Below are positions 1-8,618 of a stretch of DNA of 64,000 bases, piece by piece. Position 1 is the first letter of the stretch. Each line of letters starts with the position of its first letter. A program made the translations under genes and the position numbers. The stretch covers positions 2,869,001 through 2,933,000 of the forward strand of contig JARUPY010000292.1 of the NCBI GenBank assembly GCA_029817715.1. Direction: 5' to 3'. The notes under the pieces were generated by a model. That model saw nothing but the letters and a program-made list of their open reading frames with translations. It searched no databases and was not told the DNA's origin. The DNA comes from Melastoma dodecandrum. Its lineage: Eukaryota > Streptophyta > Magnoliopsida > Myrtales > Melastomataceae.

Positions 1-1222
1 CGCCGAGGAAGTTGATCCGGTCGAGCCGGGCGCCGTTGCCGAGATGGAACCGGGCCACCGGGTCAAGGGGGCGCCCGCGCGCGTTCTTGGCGCGCAGGAA
101 ATAGGCGGCCGCGGCCGGGATCAGCGCCTTGCGCACCGCCTCGGCCTTCGCCTTGTCGGTGTGCCAGTCGGGATCGTCCAGCGCCCGCAGGGTCTCGACG
201 TCCTCGGGGAGTAGCCCCTGCGGGCTGTCGGCCCGGCGCTCCCGGGCGAGCCACGCGGCGAAGCCCGGCACCGGCGAGAGCGTCACGAAGGTCTTCAGGC
301 TCGGGACCTCGCGGGTCAGGTCCTCGACCACCTGCTTGATCAGGAAGTTGCCGAAGGTGACGCCGGCGAGCCCCTTCTGGCAGTTCGAGATCGAGTAGAA
401 CATCGCGGTGGTCGCCGCCTGCGGCTGCAGCGGCTTGCGCTCCCGCGACAGGATCGGCGCGATGGCCGGGGCGATCTCTCCGGTGAGCGCCACCTCCACG
501 AAGATCAGCGGCTCGTCGGCGAGCGCCGGGTGGAAGAACGCGAAGCAGCGCCGGTCCGGCGGCTCGATCCGGGCGCGCAGGTCGTCCCAGTCGGCGATGG
601 CGTGCACCGCCTCGTAGCGGATGATCTTTTCCAGGATGTGGGCCGGCGTGGTCCAGTCGATGTGGCGCAGCACCAGGAAGCCGCGGTTGAACCACGAGGC
701 GAACAGGTGCTCGAAATCGGAATCCAGGCTGTCGACCGCGTCGAGCAGGGCGGGATCCGACGTCTCGCCGGAGCGCAGGGCGTGGCGCAGGTCGAACAGA
801 TCCTCGCGCATCCGCACGAGGCTGAGCGTGCCGCCCCGGGCGAGGTTGAGCCGGCGGATCAGCTCCTGGCTGCGGGGTTCGGCCGCCTCGTGCAGGGTGC
901 CGAGCTTGGCCCGCGACGGGGCCACCCGGTAGGCGGCGATCGCCTCGTCGACGGCGGCGTGGTCCGCGTCGAAATCGAGCGCGATGGCCCGCAGGAAGGC
1001 GTGGCGTTCGGCCTGGCCGAAGCTCGCGTAGCGGTCGAGGATCAGGCGGGCCAGCGCCACCCCGGAGGCCTCGCCGCGCCGGGAGATCAGGTCCTCGCAC
1101 AGCTTGACGAGGTCGGCGGCATTCGCCCGGGACGCGAGGTCGCCACGGCCGATGCCGATCAGGTCGCGGCCGCGCTCGCTGATGGTCTGAAGCAGGTCGC
1201 CGAAGAAGGAGATCGCCGCCAT
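1..1222 (-). CDS. Malonyl-CoA decarboxylase, partial (C-terminus beyond the left edge)
   Basis: The enzyme decarboxylates malonyl-CoA to acetyl-CoA. The minus-strand frame stays open from the ATG at 1222 to the window edge (about 407 residues) with no stop. It begins MAAISFFGDLLQTISERG. A helical N-terminal region is followed by the family's conserved core, including stretches such as FYSISNCQKGLAGVTFGNFL and, near the edge, FHLGNGARLDRINFLG. These are typical of the malonyl-CoA decarboxylase catalytic domain; family members are commonly 400-460 residues, so only a short C-terminal piece is missing. Catalytic residues in the missing tail cannot be checked. The next gene leftwards is not visible. 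Confidence 0.88.
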   Translation of the reverse strand, partial: MAAISFFGDLLQTISERGRDLIGIGRGDLASRANAADLVKLCEDLISRRGEASGVALARLILDRYASFGQAERHAFLRAIALDFDADHAAVDEAIAAYRVAPSRAKLGTLHEAAEPRSQELIRRLNLARGGTLSLVRMREDLFDLRHALRSGETSDPALLDAVDSLDSDFEHLFASWFNRGFLVLRHIDWTTPAHILEKIIRYEAVHAIADWDDLRARIEPPDRRCFAFFHPALADEPLIFVEVALTGEIAPAIAPILSRERKPLQPQAATTAMFYSISNCQKGLAGVTFGNFLIKQVVEDLTREVPSLKTFVTLSPVPGFAAWLARERRADSPQGLLPEDVETLRALDDPDWHTDKAKAEAVRKALIPAAAAYFLRAKNARGRPLDPVARFHLGNGARLDRINFLG

Positions 1223-1455
1223 GACCTTCGCACTGACCCCGCCGGACCGGACCTGGAGCGCCTCCGGCCTCCCGACGCCGGCTCGTCGGTCGGGGGCGCG
1301 GGACCGGGAGCCGCCGTCGCCACCGCCGAGGTGGAGCGCGCTCCCGATCCTGCCGTCACTCTATTGCGGCGCGGCCGCTGCGACCAGAGCTTGGCCGCTC
1401 CCGGATGGCGGCTCTCAGCCTGCGAGCGTGGCGCGAAGGTTGTGTGACGGCCGGG

Positions 1456-1647
1456 TCAGAGCCGCTCGGCCACGGTGGCGAGATCGGCCCGTTCCCGCCA
1501 GTCGCCCACGCCGTGCTGGCGGGCGAATCGGAGCTCGGCGGCGCGGCGGGCGCGCTCGGGATCGCGGGCCCGCGTGATCTCGACGGAGCCGACCGTGAAC
1601 GGCACTCCGAGGATCTCCTTGGCGAAGTCGACACGGTAGTTCGGCAT
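1456..1647 (-). CDS. Small conserved-type hypothetical protein (63 aa)
   Basis: A 63-residue basic/acidic protein starting MPNYRVDFAKEILGVPFTVG and rich in RAR/RRAAELR helix-like segments near its C-terminus. The ATG at 1647 is preceded by a good Shine-Dalgarno (AGGGAG), which decides the start; the same frame is open further upstream but without a site of comparable quality. There is no signal peptide or membrane segment and I recognise no family. It lies alone between the malonyl-CoA decarboxylase gene and the divergent MFS gene. Its function is unknown. Confidence 0.6.
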   Translation of the reverse strand: MPNYRVDFAKEILGVPFTVGSVEITRARDPERARRAAELRFARQHGVGDWRERADLATVAERL

Positions 1648-1999
1648 TCCATACTCCCTGTTCCGGCAGCCCCGGCGTGCGTGCGCACGGAACGAAACCG
1701 CCCTCTCGTTCGTAATCCGGTGCGCAAGCCTACCGGCTCCGATATCCGGATTGTGTGCCTCACGGCACCCGCGCGCGCCACGGGTGGGGCCCCGCATGTG
1801 CCGGCGGCGCGGACAGTGCCTGTCCGATATGGTGCGCGGCCGGCTCCGGTGAAGAGCCTGCGGCGTGATGGAGCGTGCCGGCAGGGATGCATCGCCGCAG
1901 CTTGCCGGCCGGCGCGCTCTGCCCGTATCGCTCGCGGCCAGATCTTCACCCCGCACCCACGGACCCGACCATGGCCCTTCCGCGGCGGCGCGTCTGCCT

Positions 2000-2047
2000 G
2001 CCCATGACCTTGCCCATGATCTTGCCCATGATCTTGCCCATGACCCT
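2000..2047 (+). repeat. Four tandem 12-bp repeats before the MFS gene
   Basis: Four near-identical units of GCCCATGAYCTT follow one another; the last ends in CCT. Each unit carries an ATG. Read in one frame they encode the repeated tetrapeptide MTLP/MILP, and in the MFS frame AHDL. They end three bases before the likely GTG start of the transporter. Confidence 0.85.
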
Positions 2048-2054
2048 ACCGTGA
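2004..2054 (+). CDS. Candidate leader peptide upstream of the MFS gene (16 aa)
   Basis: The tandem repeat encodes MTLPMILPMILPMTLP followed by TGA. This stop overlaps the GTG taken as the start of the MFS transporter (GTGA, 2051-2054), the layout of translational coupling or a leader-peptide switch. No strong Shine-Dalgarno is evident before the first ATG, so translation is uncertain. Alternatively the repeat is part of an N-terminal extension of the transporter, whose frame is open from 1865. Confidence 0.35.
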   Translation: MTLPMILPMILPMTLP

Positions 2055-3226
2055 CCGCCAGCCTCGACGCGAAGGCCCGCCTCGGCCTGACGCTGATCGC
2101 CGGCGGGGCGGTGGCCAACATCTACTACAACCAGCCGCTGCTCGGCCTGATCGTGGCCGAGTTCGGCGACCGCGCCGCCCTCTGGGTGCCGACCACGGCG
2201 CTGGTCGGCTACGGGCTCGGCATCGTCGGGCTCGTTCCGCTCGGCGACGCGCTGCCGCGGCGCACCCTGATCGTGTGGCAATGCCTCGGCCTCGCCCTGG
2301 CGCTGCTCGCGGTCGGCCTCGCCCCGAACCTCGCGAGCCTCGCGCTCGCCCACCTCGTCGTCGGTGTGCTGGCCTGCGCGGCCCAGCAGGCCGTGCCCTT
2401 TGCGGCCGAGCTCGCCCCGGATGCGAGTCGCGGGCGGGTGGTCGGGCAGGTGATGACGGGGCTGCTGACCGGCATCCTGCTCGCCCGGACGGCGAGCGGC
2501 TTTCTGGGGGCGCATCTCGGCTGGCGGCCGGTCTTCCTCGTCGCGTCCCTGCTGGCGCTCGCCATGGCGGCCATCGCCCGGGCGACCCTGCCCCAGACGG
2601 TGCAGACGCATCCCCTGCGCTACCGCGCCCTGATGCTGTCGATCCTGCACCTCGCCCGGAGCCAGCCGGTGCTGCGCACCGCCAGCCTGTCGCAGGCGCT
2701 GCTGTTTGCCGCCTTCAACGCCTTCTGGGCGACCCTGGCCCTGCTCGTGGAGGGGCCGCCTTTCGGGCTCACGGCGGCGGGGGCCGGGCTGTTCGGGGTG
2801 ATCGGCGTCTGCGGGGCCTTCGTGGCGCCGCTCTCGGGCCGGTTCACCGATCGGAAGGGCGCCAAGCCCGTGGTGCTCGGCGGCAGCCTGATGGTGGCCC
2901 TGTCCTTCGTCGTGCTCTGGGCGGGCGGCACATGGTCGCTGATCGCCGTAGCACTCGGCGTGCTGCTGATCGATATCGGCATCAACGGCGCGCTGATCGC
3001 CAACCAGACCCGGGCCTACGCCCTGGTCCCGGGGGCGCGGGGGCGGATCAACACCGTGCTGTTCACGACCCTGTTCGTGTTCGGGGCGCTCGGCGCCTAT
3101 GCCGGCTCGCAGGCCTTCCTGCTGGTCGGCTGGCCGGGGGTCTGCGCGGTGGGGCTGGTGTTCTCGGCGCTGGCGGTGGTCGTGGCGGCGCGCGACCCGC
3201 ACCCGCCGGGCGTGCGGTCTATTTGA
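2051..3226 (+). CDS. MFS transporter
   Basis: A 391-residue major facilitator with about 12 hydrophobic helices. It begins with TASLDAKARLGLTLIAGGAV and then the conserved NIYYNQPLLG motif of a drug/metabolite-efflux-like MFS subgroup. A loop 2-3-like region (VGLVPLGDALPRRTL) and a second-half repeat (GRFTDRKGAKPVV, 8-9 loop) are visible. I chose the GTG at 2051 because homologues of this type start just before this point. An upstream ATG at 1865 in the same frame would add about 62 residues of low-complexity sequence reading AHDL repeats. The substrate cannot be told. The gene converges on cobC, and the 3' ends overlap by 8 bp (3219-3226). Confidence 0.8.
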   Translation: MTASLDAKARLGLTLIAGGAVANIYYNQPLLGLIVAEFGDRAALWVPTTALVGYGLGIVGLVPLGDALPRRTLIVWQCLGLALALLAVGLAPNLASLALAHLVVGVLACAAQQAVPFAAELAPDASRGRVVGQVMTGLLTGILLARTASGFLGAHLGWRPVFLVASLLALAMAAIARATLPQTVQTHPLRYRALMLSILHLARSQPVLRTASLSQALLFAAFNAFWATLALLVEGPPFGLTAAGAGLFGVIGVCGAFVAPLSGRFTDRKGAKPVVLGGSLMVALSFVVLWAGGTWSLIAVALGVLLIDIGINGALIANQTRAYALVPGARGRINTVLFTTLFVFGALGAYAGSQAFLLVGWPGVCAVGLVFSALAVVVAARDPHPPGVRSI

Positions 3227-4238
3227 GCACCCGCGACAGCCGGCACCAGCCCGTCCTGTCGCCCGGCAGGCCGAAACGCAGGCGCTCCGGGCGCTCCGCG
3301 AAGCGGCGCACCGCGATCCCGGCCTCGGCGAGGCGCCGGTAGAGCCCGGGCCCATCCGAAAAATCCGCGGTCCGGAACAGGCACGTGCCGCCGACGACCT
3401 GCCCTCCGGCCCGGGCGATCATCCGGTCGAGCCGGGCCGCGTCCGCCGCCCGCGCCCGGGCGGCCTCGGCGTGCCATGCGGTATCCGACAGGGCCGCGGT
3501 CCCGATCGCCAGGGCCGGGCCGGACACCGCCCAGGGCCCCAGCGCCTCGGCGATCCGGGCCGCAAGTCCGGGCTCGGTTACCGAGAAGCCGAGGCGCAGG
3601 CCGGCGAGCCCGTAGGTCTTGCCGAAGGAGCGCAGCACCACCAGCCCCGGCCCCACATGCGGGCACAGGCTCTCCACCGGTTCGAGATCCGCGAAGGCCT
3701 CGTCGGCGACCAGAAGGCCGCCGCGGGCTTGGAGCGCCTCGGCCAGGGCGCGGCGCTCGGCCAGCGGAAAAGTCCGCCCGTCCGGGTTGTTGGGATCGAC
3801 GATGACCGCCACCCGCGCATCGCTGACCGCGGCGAGATCCACGACCGTGCACACCCTGTGCCCCGCCCGGGCCCAGGCGGCGGCGTGCTCGGCATAAGTC
3901 GGGCCCAGGACCGCGATGCGGGTCGGCGCCAGGAGCCGGGGCAGGGTCTCGATCAGGATCTGGGTGCCGGGGGCGGGCACGATATGGGCGTCGCTCGGCG
4001 CGCCGCAGGCCGAAGCGGCGGCCGCCCGCAGGGCCTGGACCTCGGCGGCCTCGGGGAGCCGCGTCCAGGCGCTGGCCTCCACGGGCGGCACGGGATACGG
4101 GACCGGGTTGATCCCCGTCGAGAGGTCGAGCCACGGTCTCGGCGCGTCGGGAAAGGCTCTTCGGAGGCTTCCGAGATCGCCGCCATGGGCGATGACGGCG
4201 GGCTCACGCGCGGGAACGCTCCACACCGAATGGTCCAT
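3219..4238 (-). CDS. cobC: Threonine-phosphate decarboxylase, PLP-dependent (cobalamin biosynthesis)
   Basis: A class I/II aminotransferase-fold enzyme of 339 residues. It makes (R)-1-amino-2-propanol phosphate from L-threonine phosphate for the nucleotide loop of cobalamin. Visible motifs are HGGDLGSLRRAFPDAP and DLSTGINPVPYPVP at the N-terminus, DPNNPDGRTFP, VADEAFADLEP, and the PLP-lysine motif SFGKTYGLAGLRLGF. The ATG at 4238 reads MDHSVWSVPAREP. It is head to head with cobD, whose ATG is at 4230, so the two reading frames overlap by 9 bp on opposite strands. The 3' end overlaps the MFS gene. The name cobC follows the Pseudomonas denitrificans scheme; the Salmonella equivalent is CobD. 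Confidence 0.9.
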   Translation of the reverse strand: MDHSVWSVPAREPAVIAHGGDLGSLRRAFPDAPRPWLDLSTGINPVPYPVPPVEASAWTRLPEAAEVQALRAAAASACGAPSDAHIVPAPGTQILIETLPRLLAPTRIAVLGPTYAEHAAAWARAGHRVCTVVDLAAVSDARVAVIVDPNNPDGRTFPLAERRALAEALQARGGLLVADEAFADLEPVESLCPHVGPGLVVLRSFGKTYGLAGLRLGFSVTEPGLAARIAEALGPWAVSGPALAIGTAALSDTAWHAEAARARAADAARLDRMIARAGGQVVGGTCLFRTADFSDGPGLYRRLAEAGIAVRRFAERPERLRFGLPGDRTGWCRLSRVLK

Positions 4239-5213
4239 CCGCCTGAAACGCTCGCCGTGCTGGCCCTCGCCCTCGGGATCGAGGCGGCGGCCGGCTATCC
4301 GGACGCGCTCTACAGGGCGGTCGGCCACCCTGTCACCTGGATCGGCCGGCTGATCGCCGCCCTGGAGCGCGGCCTGAACCGCGGCTCTCCGCGGCGGCGT
4401 CGGCGCGCGGGCTGCCTCGCCGTGGCGCTGCTGCTCGCCGCCGTGGGCGCGGGCGCCTGGATCCTCGCCGGGCTCGCGGGCCTCGCCGGCCCCCTCCCCG
4501 CCCTCATCCTCCTGGGTCTCGCCTGCGCCAGCCTGCCGGCCCAGCGCAGCCTGCACGACCATGTCGCCGCGGTGGAGACCGCCCTGCGGGCCGGCGGCCT
4601 TGAGGCCGGGCGCCGGGCCGTGGCGATGATCGTCGGGCGCGATCCCGAGCGCCTCGACGAACCGGCGGTCTGCCGGGCCGCGATCGAGAGCCTGGCGGAG
4701 AACTTTTCCGACGGGATCGTGGCGCCGTCCGTCTGGATCGGCTGCCTTGGCCTGCCGGGCGGCGCGCTCTACAAGGCGATCAACACCGCCGACAGCATGA
4801 TCGGCCACCGCACCCCCCGGTACGAAGCCTTCGGCTGGGCGGCGGCCCGGCTCGACGACGGCGTGAACCTGCCGGCCTCGCGCCTCGCCGGGCTGCTGAT
4901 CGCCGCGTCGGCCCTCCTGCGCGGCGCCGACACACGCGGCGCCCTCCGGGCGATGGGCCGGGACGCCCGCCATCACCGCTCGCCCAATGCCGGCTGGCCG
5001 GAATCCGCCATGGCGGGCGCGCTCGGCCTGAAGCTCGCCGGGCCGCGGGTCTACGACGGCACCCTGGTTCCCGACGCCCATATGGGCGACGGCCGAGCCG
5101 AGGCGACGCCCGACGACATCGGCCGGGCGCTCGCCCTCTACCGCACCGCCTGCTGGCTTCAGGGGGGGCTGGTGGTGGGGCTCCTGGCGCTGTGGCTCGC
5201 CCTGGCGGTTTGA
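4230..5213 (+). CDS. cobD: Adenosylcobinamide-phosphate synthase, membrane protein (CbiB)
   Basis: A 327-residue integral membrane protein that joins aminopropanol phosphate to adenosylcobyric acid. It starts MVHPPETLAVLALALGIEAAAGYPDALY, matching the CbiB/CobD N-terminus. HPVTWIGRLIAALE, the ENFSDGIVAPSVW motif, ALYKAINTADSMIGHRTPRY and DARHHRSPNAGWPESAMAGALG are all diagnostic. Hydrophobic helices occur near residues 60-110 and at the C-terminus (GLVVGLLALWLALAV). It uses the product of the divergent cobC, so this gene pair supplies one branch point of the pathway. The start at 4230 gives the family length. Confidence 0.93.
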   Translation: MVHPPETLAVLALALGIEAAAGYPDALYRAVGHPVTWIGRLIAALERGLNRGSPRRRRRAGCLAVALLLAAVGAGAWILAGLAGLAGPLPALILLGLACASLPAQRSLHDHVAAVETALRAGGLEAGRRAVAMIVGRDPERLDEPAVCRAAIESLAENFSDGIVAPSVWIGCLGLPGGALYKAINTADSMIGHRTPRYEAFGWAAARLDDGVNLPASRLAGLLIAASALLRGADTRGALRAMGRDARHHRSPNAGWPESAMAGALGLKLAGPRVYDGTLVPDAHMGDGRAEATPDDIGRALALYRTACWLQGGLVVGLLALWLALAV

Positions 5214-5323
5214 GCTGCGCCGTCCTGAGCTTCGCTCCGCTCGCACAGGCGGTGCTGCTCGACCGCAGGCTTGGCAGTGCCCGCGACGACCTGATCGCCG
5301 CCGGCTGAGGGCGGTCGAGTCAT

Positions 5324-5427
5324 GGTTTCGAAAGGTCGAGACCTTTCGCGGGTCCAGGGCAGAGCCCTGGGGTCCGTCAGGGCCTTGCCCTGAGGCCCCA
5401 CCGAAGGGCTGAAGCCCTTTGGAAACC
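5324..5427 (+). repeat. Multi-hairpin intergenic repeat (cloverleaf-like)
   Basis: A 104-bp element bounded by GGTTTC (5324-5329) and its complement GAAACC (5422-5427). It contains four successive short palindromes: CGAAAGGTC/GACCTTTCG (5329-5348), CCAGGGC/GCCCTGG, CAGGGC/GCCCTG and AAGGGCT/AGCCCTT. It folds like a closed stem with four arms. Elements of this style recur between genes in Methylobacterium and related genomes (from memory). It lies between the 3' end of cobD and a convergent small gene and could also end transcription of both. Confidence 0.75.
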
Positions 5428-5450
5428 CAAGATCCCGGTCAAGCGGGCGC

Positions 5451-5627
5451 TCAGTGCTCGGTGCCCGGCATGTTCGGCCGCGGCTCGCCGCCATGGTGGT
5501 GGATCACGTTGGAGCGCTCCGGGCTGCCCTTGGCGTCGGCGACCTGCTTCCGGGCCGCCGCGGCCAGGAACCAGATCCCGCCGAGCGTGCCGAAGGCGAG
5601 GATCATGAGCGGAAATCCCGAACTCAT
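5451..5627 (-). CDS. Small single-pass membrane protein (58 aa)
   Basis: A 58-residue protein starting MSSGFPLMILAFGTLGGIWF. One hydrophobic helix (residues 6-24) is followed by a charged tail with VIHHHGGEPRPNMPGTEH. The ATG at 5627 is preceded by GAGGAGGGC, a strong ribosome binding site, and the stop is at 5451. The His-His-His plus acidic tail is odd but gives no function. It is the last gene of the minus-strand series cobP-cobO-cobQ-MFS, 101 bp after the MFS stop. Confidence 0.65.
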   Translation of the reverse strand: MSSGFPLMILAFGTLGGIWFLAAAARKQVADAKGSPERSNVIHHHGGEPRPNMPGTEH

Positions 5628-5728
5628 CGCGGTGCCCTCCTCGACGATGGCCCGCGGGCCTGCGGGTTTGCATCATCGTGCCGGTCGAGCCGGCCTGAGG
5701 AAGGATAACGCACGAAGTCGGCCCCTGT

Positions 5729-7075
5729 TCAGGCCGGCCGCACCGCGGCCGGGTCCGCCCGCCGCGCCGCGTCCCGGCGCAGGGCGGAGAGCACCACGAA
5801 CATCAGCCCGGCGCCGACCGCGAGGCAGGCCGACAGGAACAGCATCGGCACGAGGTCGCTCTTGGTCTGGTCGCGGATGAACGGCACCACGTTCTGCGCC
5901 ACGAGGCCGCCGAGGTTGCCCACCGAATTGATCGCCGCGATCCCGGCCGCCGCCGTGGCGCCGCGCAGGAAGGTCCCGGGCATCGACCAGAAGACCGGCT
6001 GCGCCGAAAACGTCCCGGCCGCCGCCACGCACAGGCAGGCGAACTTCACGGCGTTGCCCGGCAGGACGACGCTGAGCGCGAGGCCGGTCGCGCCGACGAG
6101 CGCCGGGCCGACCACGTGCCAGGTCAGCGCGTCGCCCTGTGCGCCGGTGCGGGCGGCGTGGCGCGGGACCCACCACAGCGCGAAGGCCGCGGCGGTCCAG
6201 GGGATGATGTTGAGCAGGCCGTTGGTCAGGTTCGAGACGCCGAACCCCTTGACCACGGTGGGCAGCCAGTAGCCGAGTCCGTAGGCGGCGAGCGGCAGGG
6301 CGATGTAGACGCCGGCCAGCATCAGCACACGCCGGTCGCGGAGGGCCGCGAACGGGTTGCCGTGATCGACATGGCCGCCGCCGGCACGCTCGGCCTGGAG
6401 CGTCCGGGCGAGCCAGTCGCGCTGGGCCTGCGACAGCCAGGGCGCGGTCTCCGGCCCGTCCGGCAGGACGAGCAGCACCACGACGGCCATCAGGATCGCC
6501 GGCGCGCCGGTGGCCAGGAATACCCATTGCCAGCCCTGGAGGCCCAGGACTCCGTTCAAGCCGAGCAGCGCCCCGCCGACCGCCGCCCCGACCGCGTTGG
6601 CGATGGCGCTCGCGATCATGAACCAGCCGATCATCCGCGCCCGGTGGGTCTGCGGGAACCAGAGCGTGAGCGCGAACAGCACGCCGGGGAAGAAGCCGGC
6701 CTCCGCGACGCCGAGCAGGAAGCGCAGCACGTAGAACATCGCCGCGTTCCGGGTGAAGCCGAGGAGCACCGTGACGAGGCCCCAGGTGATCATGATCCGC
6801 GCGAACCAGATCCGCGCGCCCACCCGCTCCAGGAAGACGTTGGCCGGCACCTCGAACAGGAAGTAGCCGAGGAAGAACAGGGAGGCGCCGAGCCCGTAGG
6901 CGGTCTCGCTGAGCCCGAGGCTGCCGACCATCTCCAGCTTGGCGTAGGAGACGTTCTGCCGGTCGATATAGGCAACCAGATAGAGCAGGCCGAGGAGCGG
7001 CATCAGCCGCAGGGTCACCGTGCGGACGGTGCTCGCGCCGAGATCCTCCCCGACGGGGGATTGCGTGGGGGGCAT
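5729..7075 (-). CDS. MFS transporter, anion:cation symporter (ACS) family
   Basis: A 448-residue permease of the ACS/phthalate-tartrate type, importing organic acid anions across the inner membrane. The N-terminal helix reads LRLMPLLGLLYLVAYIDRQNVSYAKLEM, with the family's YxDRxN signature, then FFLGYFLFEVPANVFLERVGARIW and RFLLGVAEAGFFPG, all ACS hallmarks. A cytoplasmic loop around residues 195-230 separates two six-helix halves. The ATG at 7075 (MPPTQSPVGED) gives standard length. It lies 77 bp downstream of cobQ on the same strand, but no cobalamin link is known for this family. The substrate is undetermined. Confidence 0.88.
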   Translation of the reverse strand: MPPTQSPVGEDLGASTVRTVTLRLMPLLGLLYLVAYIDRQNVSYAKLEMVGSLGLSETAYGLGASLFFLGYFLFEVPANVFLERVGARIWFARIMITWGLVTVLLGFTRNAAMFYVLRFLLGVAEAGFFPGVLFALTLWFPQTHRARMIGWFMIASAIANAVGAAVGGALLGLNGVLGLQGWQWVFLATGAPAILMAVVVLLVLPDGPETAPWLSQAQRDWLARTLQAERAGGGHVDHGNPFAALRDRRVLMLAGVYIALPLAAYGLGYWLPTVVKGFGVSNLTNGLLNIIPWTAAAFALWWVPRHAARTGAQGDALTWHVVGPALVGATGLALSVVLPGNAVKFACLCVAAAGTFSAQPVFWSMPGTFLRGATAAAGIAAINSVGNLGGLVAQNVVPFIRDQTKSDLVPMLFLSACLAVGAGLMFVVLSALRRDAARRADPAAVRPA

Positions 7076-7152
7076 GGGGCGTTCCTCTGGCGCGTGCAGC
7101 CCTTCGTGGCGGGACCGGCATTACACAGAGTAATCCCTGGCCCAGGCGCCGC

Positions 7153-8595
7153 CTACCGGGCAAGCGCCAGGAGGCGGTCGCAATCGACATGGGCCGCGAT
7201 GTGTCGCGCGAGGCCGTCGAGGACCGCCTCGACCCCGGCCTCGTAGCCGGCCCCCTCCGAGACCGTCCCGAGGCGCGCGAGCCACGCGGCCCGCTGGGCG
7301 TCGTCGGCGAACAGGCCGTGCACGTAGGTCCCGGCCACGTGCCCGTCCGCCGAGACCGCCCCGTCGCGGCGCCCGTCGGAGAGCCGCAGCAGGGGCCGGC
7401 CCGCGTCGGGCCCTTCCGTCGCGCCGACATGCATCTCATAACCCGTGAAGGGCACGCCGTCGGGCAGGCTCGTGCCGGTGACGGCGGCGAGGCGCTTCTC
7501 CGGCGTCATCACGGTGTCGACGTCGAGGAGGCCGAGGCCGGGCACCGTGCGCGGCGCCCCCTCGATCCCGTGCGGGTCGGCGAGGCTTTTTCCGAGCATC
7601 TGGTAGCCGCCGCAGAGCCCGAGGACCCGGCCGCCCCGGCGGACATGCGCCCGCAGGTCGATGTCCCAGCCCTCTGCGCGAAAGGCCTCCAGGTCGTCGA
7701 TCGTGGTCTTGGAGCCCGGCAGCAGCACGAGGGCGGCCTCGGCGGGGATCGGCGTGCCGGGCCGGACCAGCACCACCGACACGCTTGGCTCCGCCCGCAG
7801 GGGATCGAGGTCGTCGAAATTGGCGATCCGCGGCAGCACCGGCACCGCCACCGTGACGGCGCCCTGTCGGCGCGCTTCCGAGCCCGCAAGCCCCAGCACG
7901 TCCTCGGCCGGCAGGCGTGCGGCGTCGGAAAAATGCGGCACGAGGCCCAGCGCCGCCCAGCCGGTCTTCTCGGCGATCAGCCGCATCCCGTCGGCGAACA
8001 GGCTCGGATCGCCCCGGAACCGGTTGACGATGAAGCCCACGATCATCGCGGCATCGTCGGGATCGATCACCGCCTGGGTGCCGACGAGGCTCGCGATCAC
8101 CCCGCCCCGGTCGATGTCGCCGACGAGCACCACGGGCGTATCGGTGGCCCGGGCGAAGCCCATATTGGCGATGTCGCCCGCGCGCAGGTTCACCTCGGAG
8201 GCCGAGCCCGCGCCCTCGACGAGGACGAGATCGGCGTCCTCCGCGAGGCGCGAGAAACTGTCGAGGACGGCCGACATCAGCCGGGGCTTCCAGGCCTGGT
8301 AGTCGCGCGCCTTGACGGTGGCGACCATCCGGCCCTGCACCACCACCTGGGAGCCGACCTCGCTCTGCGGCTTCAGCAGGACCGGGTTCATGTGCACGGA
8401 GGGCGCCACCCGGGCGGCCCGGGCCTGGAGCGCCTGCGCCCGGCCGATCTCGCCGCCATCGGCGGTGACGGCGGCGTTGTTCGACATGTTCTGCGGCTTG
8501 AACGGCCGCACCCGCAGGCCGCGCTGCGTGAAGGCGCGCGCCAGCCCCGCCACGAGCAGCGACTTGCCGACATCGGAGCCGGTGCCCTGGATCAT
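7153..8595 (-). CDS. cobQ: Adenosylcobyric acid synthase (glutamine-hydrolysing)
   Basis: Amidates four carboxyl side chains of adenosylcobyrinic acid a,c-diamide. The N-terminal P-loop reads [20 protein letters not shown], followed by [13 protein letters not shown]. The middle contains [14 protein letters not shown]. The C-terminal class I glutamine amidotransferase domain has [14 protein letters not shown] (nucleophilic Cys) and [11 protein letters not shown] (catalytic His). The ATG at 8595 gives 480 residues. Most family members have a few residues before the MIQGT segment, and the frame is open upstream, but no ATG or GTG is available there, so a CTG start cannot be excluded. It lies 23 bp downstream of cobO in an operon. 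Confidence 0.93.
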   Translation of the reverse strand: MIQGTGSDVGKSLLVAGLARAFTQRGLRVRPFKPQNMSNNAAVTADGGEIGRAQALQARAARVAPSVHMNPVLLKPQSEVGSQVVVQGRMVATVKARDYQAWKPRLMSAVLDSFSRLAEDADLVLVEGAGSASEVNLRAGDIANMGFARATDTPVVLVGDIDRGGVIASLVGTQAVIDPDDAAMIVGFIVNRFRGDPSLFADGMRLIAEKTGWAALGLVPHFSDAARLPAEDVLGLAGSEARRQGAVTVAVPVLPRIANFDDLDPLRAEPSVSVVLVRPGTPIPAEAALVLLPGSKTTIDDLEAFRAEGWDIDLRAHVRRGGRVLGLCGGYQMLGKSLADPHGIEGAPRTVPGLGLLDVDTVMTPEKRLAAVTGTSLPDGVPFTGYEMHVGATEGPDAGRPLLRLSDGRRDGAVSADGHVAGTYVHGLFADDAQRAAWLARLGTVSEGAGYEAGVEAVLDGLARHIAAHVDCDRLLALAR

Positions 8596-8618
8596 CAGGG
8601 CCTTCGCGCGCGGCGGGC

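Noticed and set aside
2000..2047. A CRISPR-like array
   Set aside because: Units are 12 bp, contiguous and without spacers. No other repeat-spacer series or cas gene occurs in the window.
3219..5246. A 675-residue minus-strand open frame covering cobD and cobC
   Set aside because: Only its last 339 residues are cobC; the first part is the antisense shadow of cobD, with no protein family features.
5673..7439. Long open frame opposite the ACS transporter reading frame (588 codons)
   Set aside because: Composition is Arg/Pro/Ala-rich shadow sequence of the real MFS gene.
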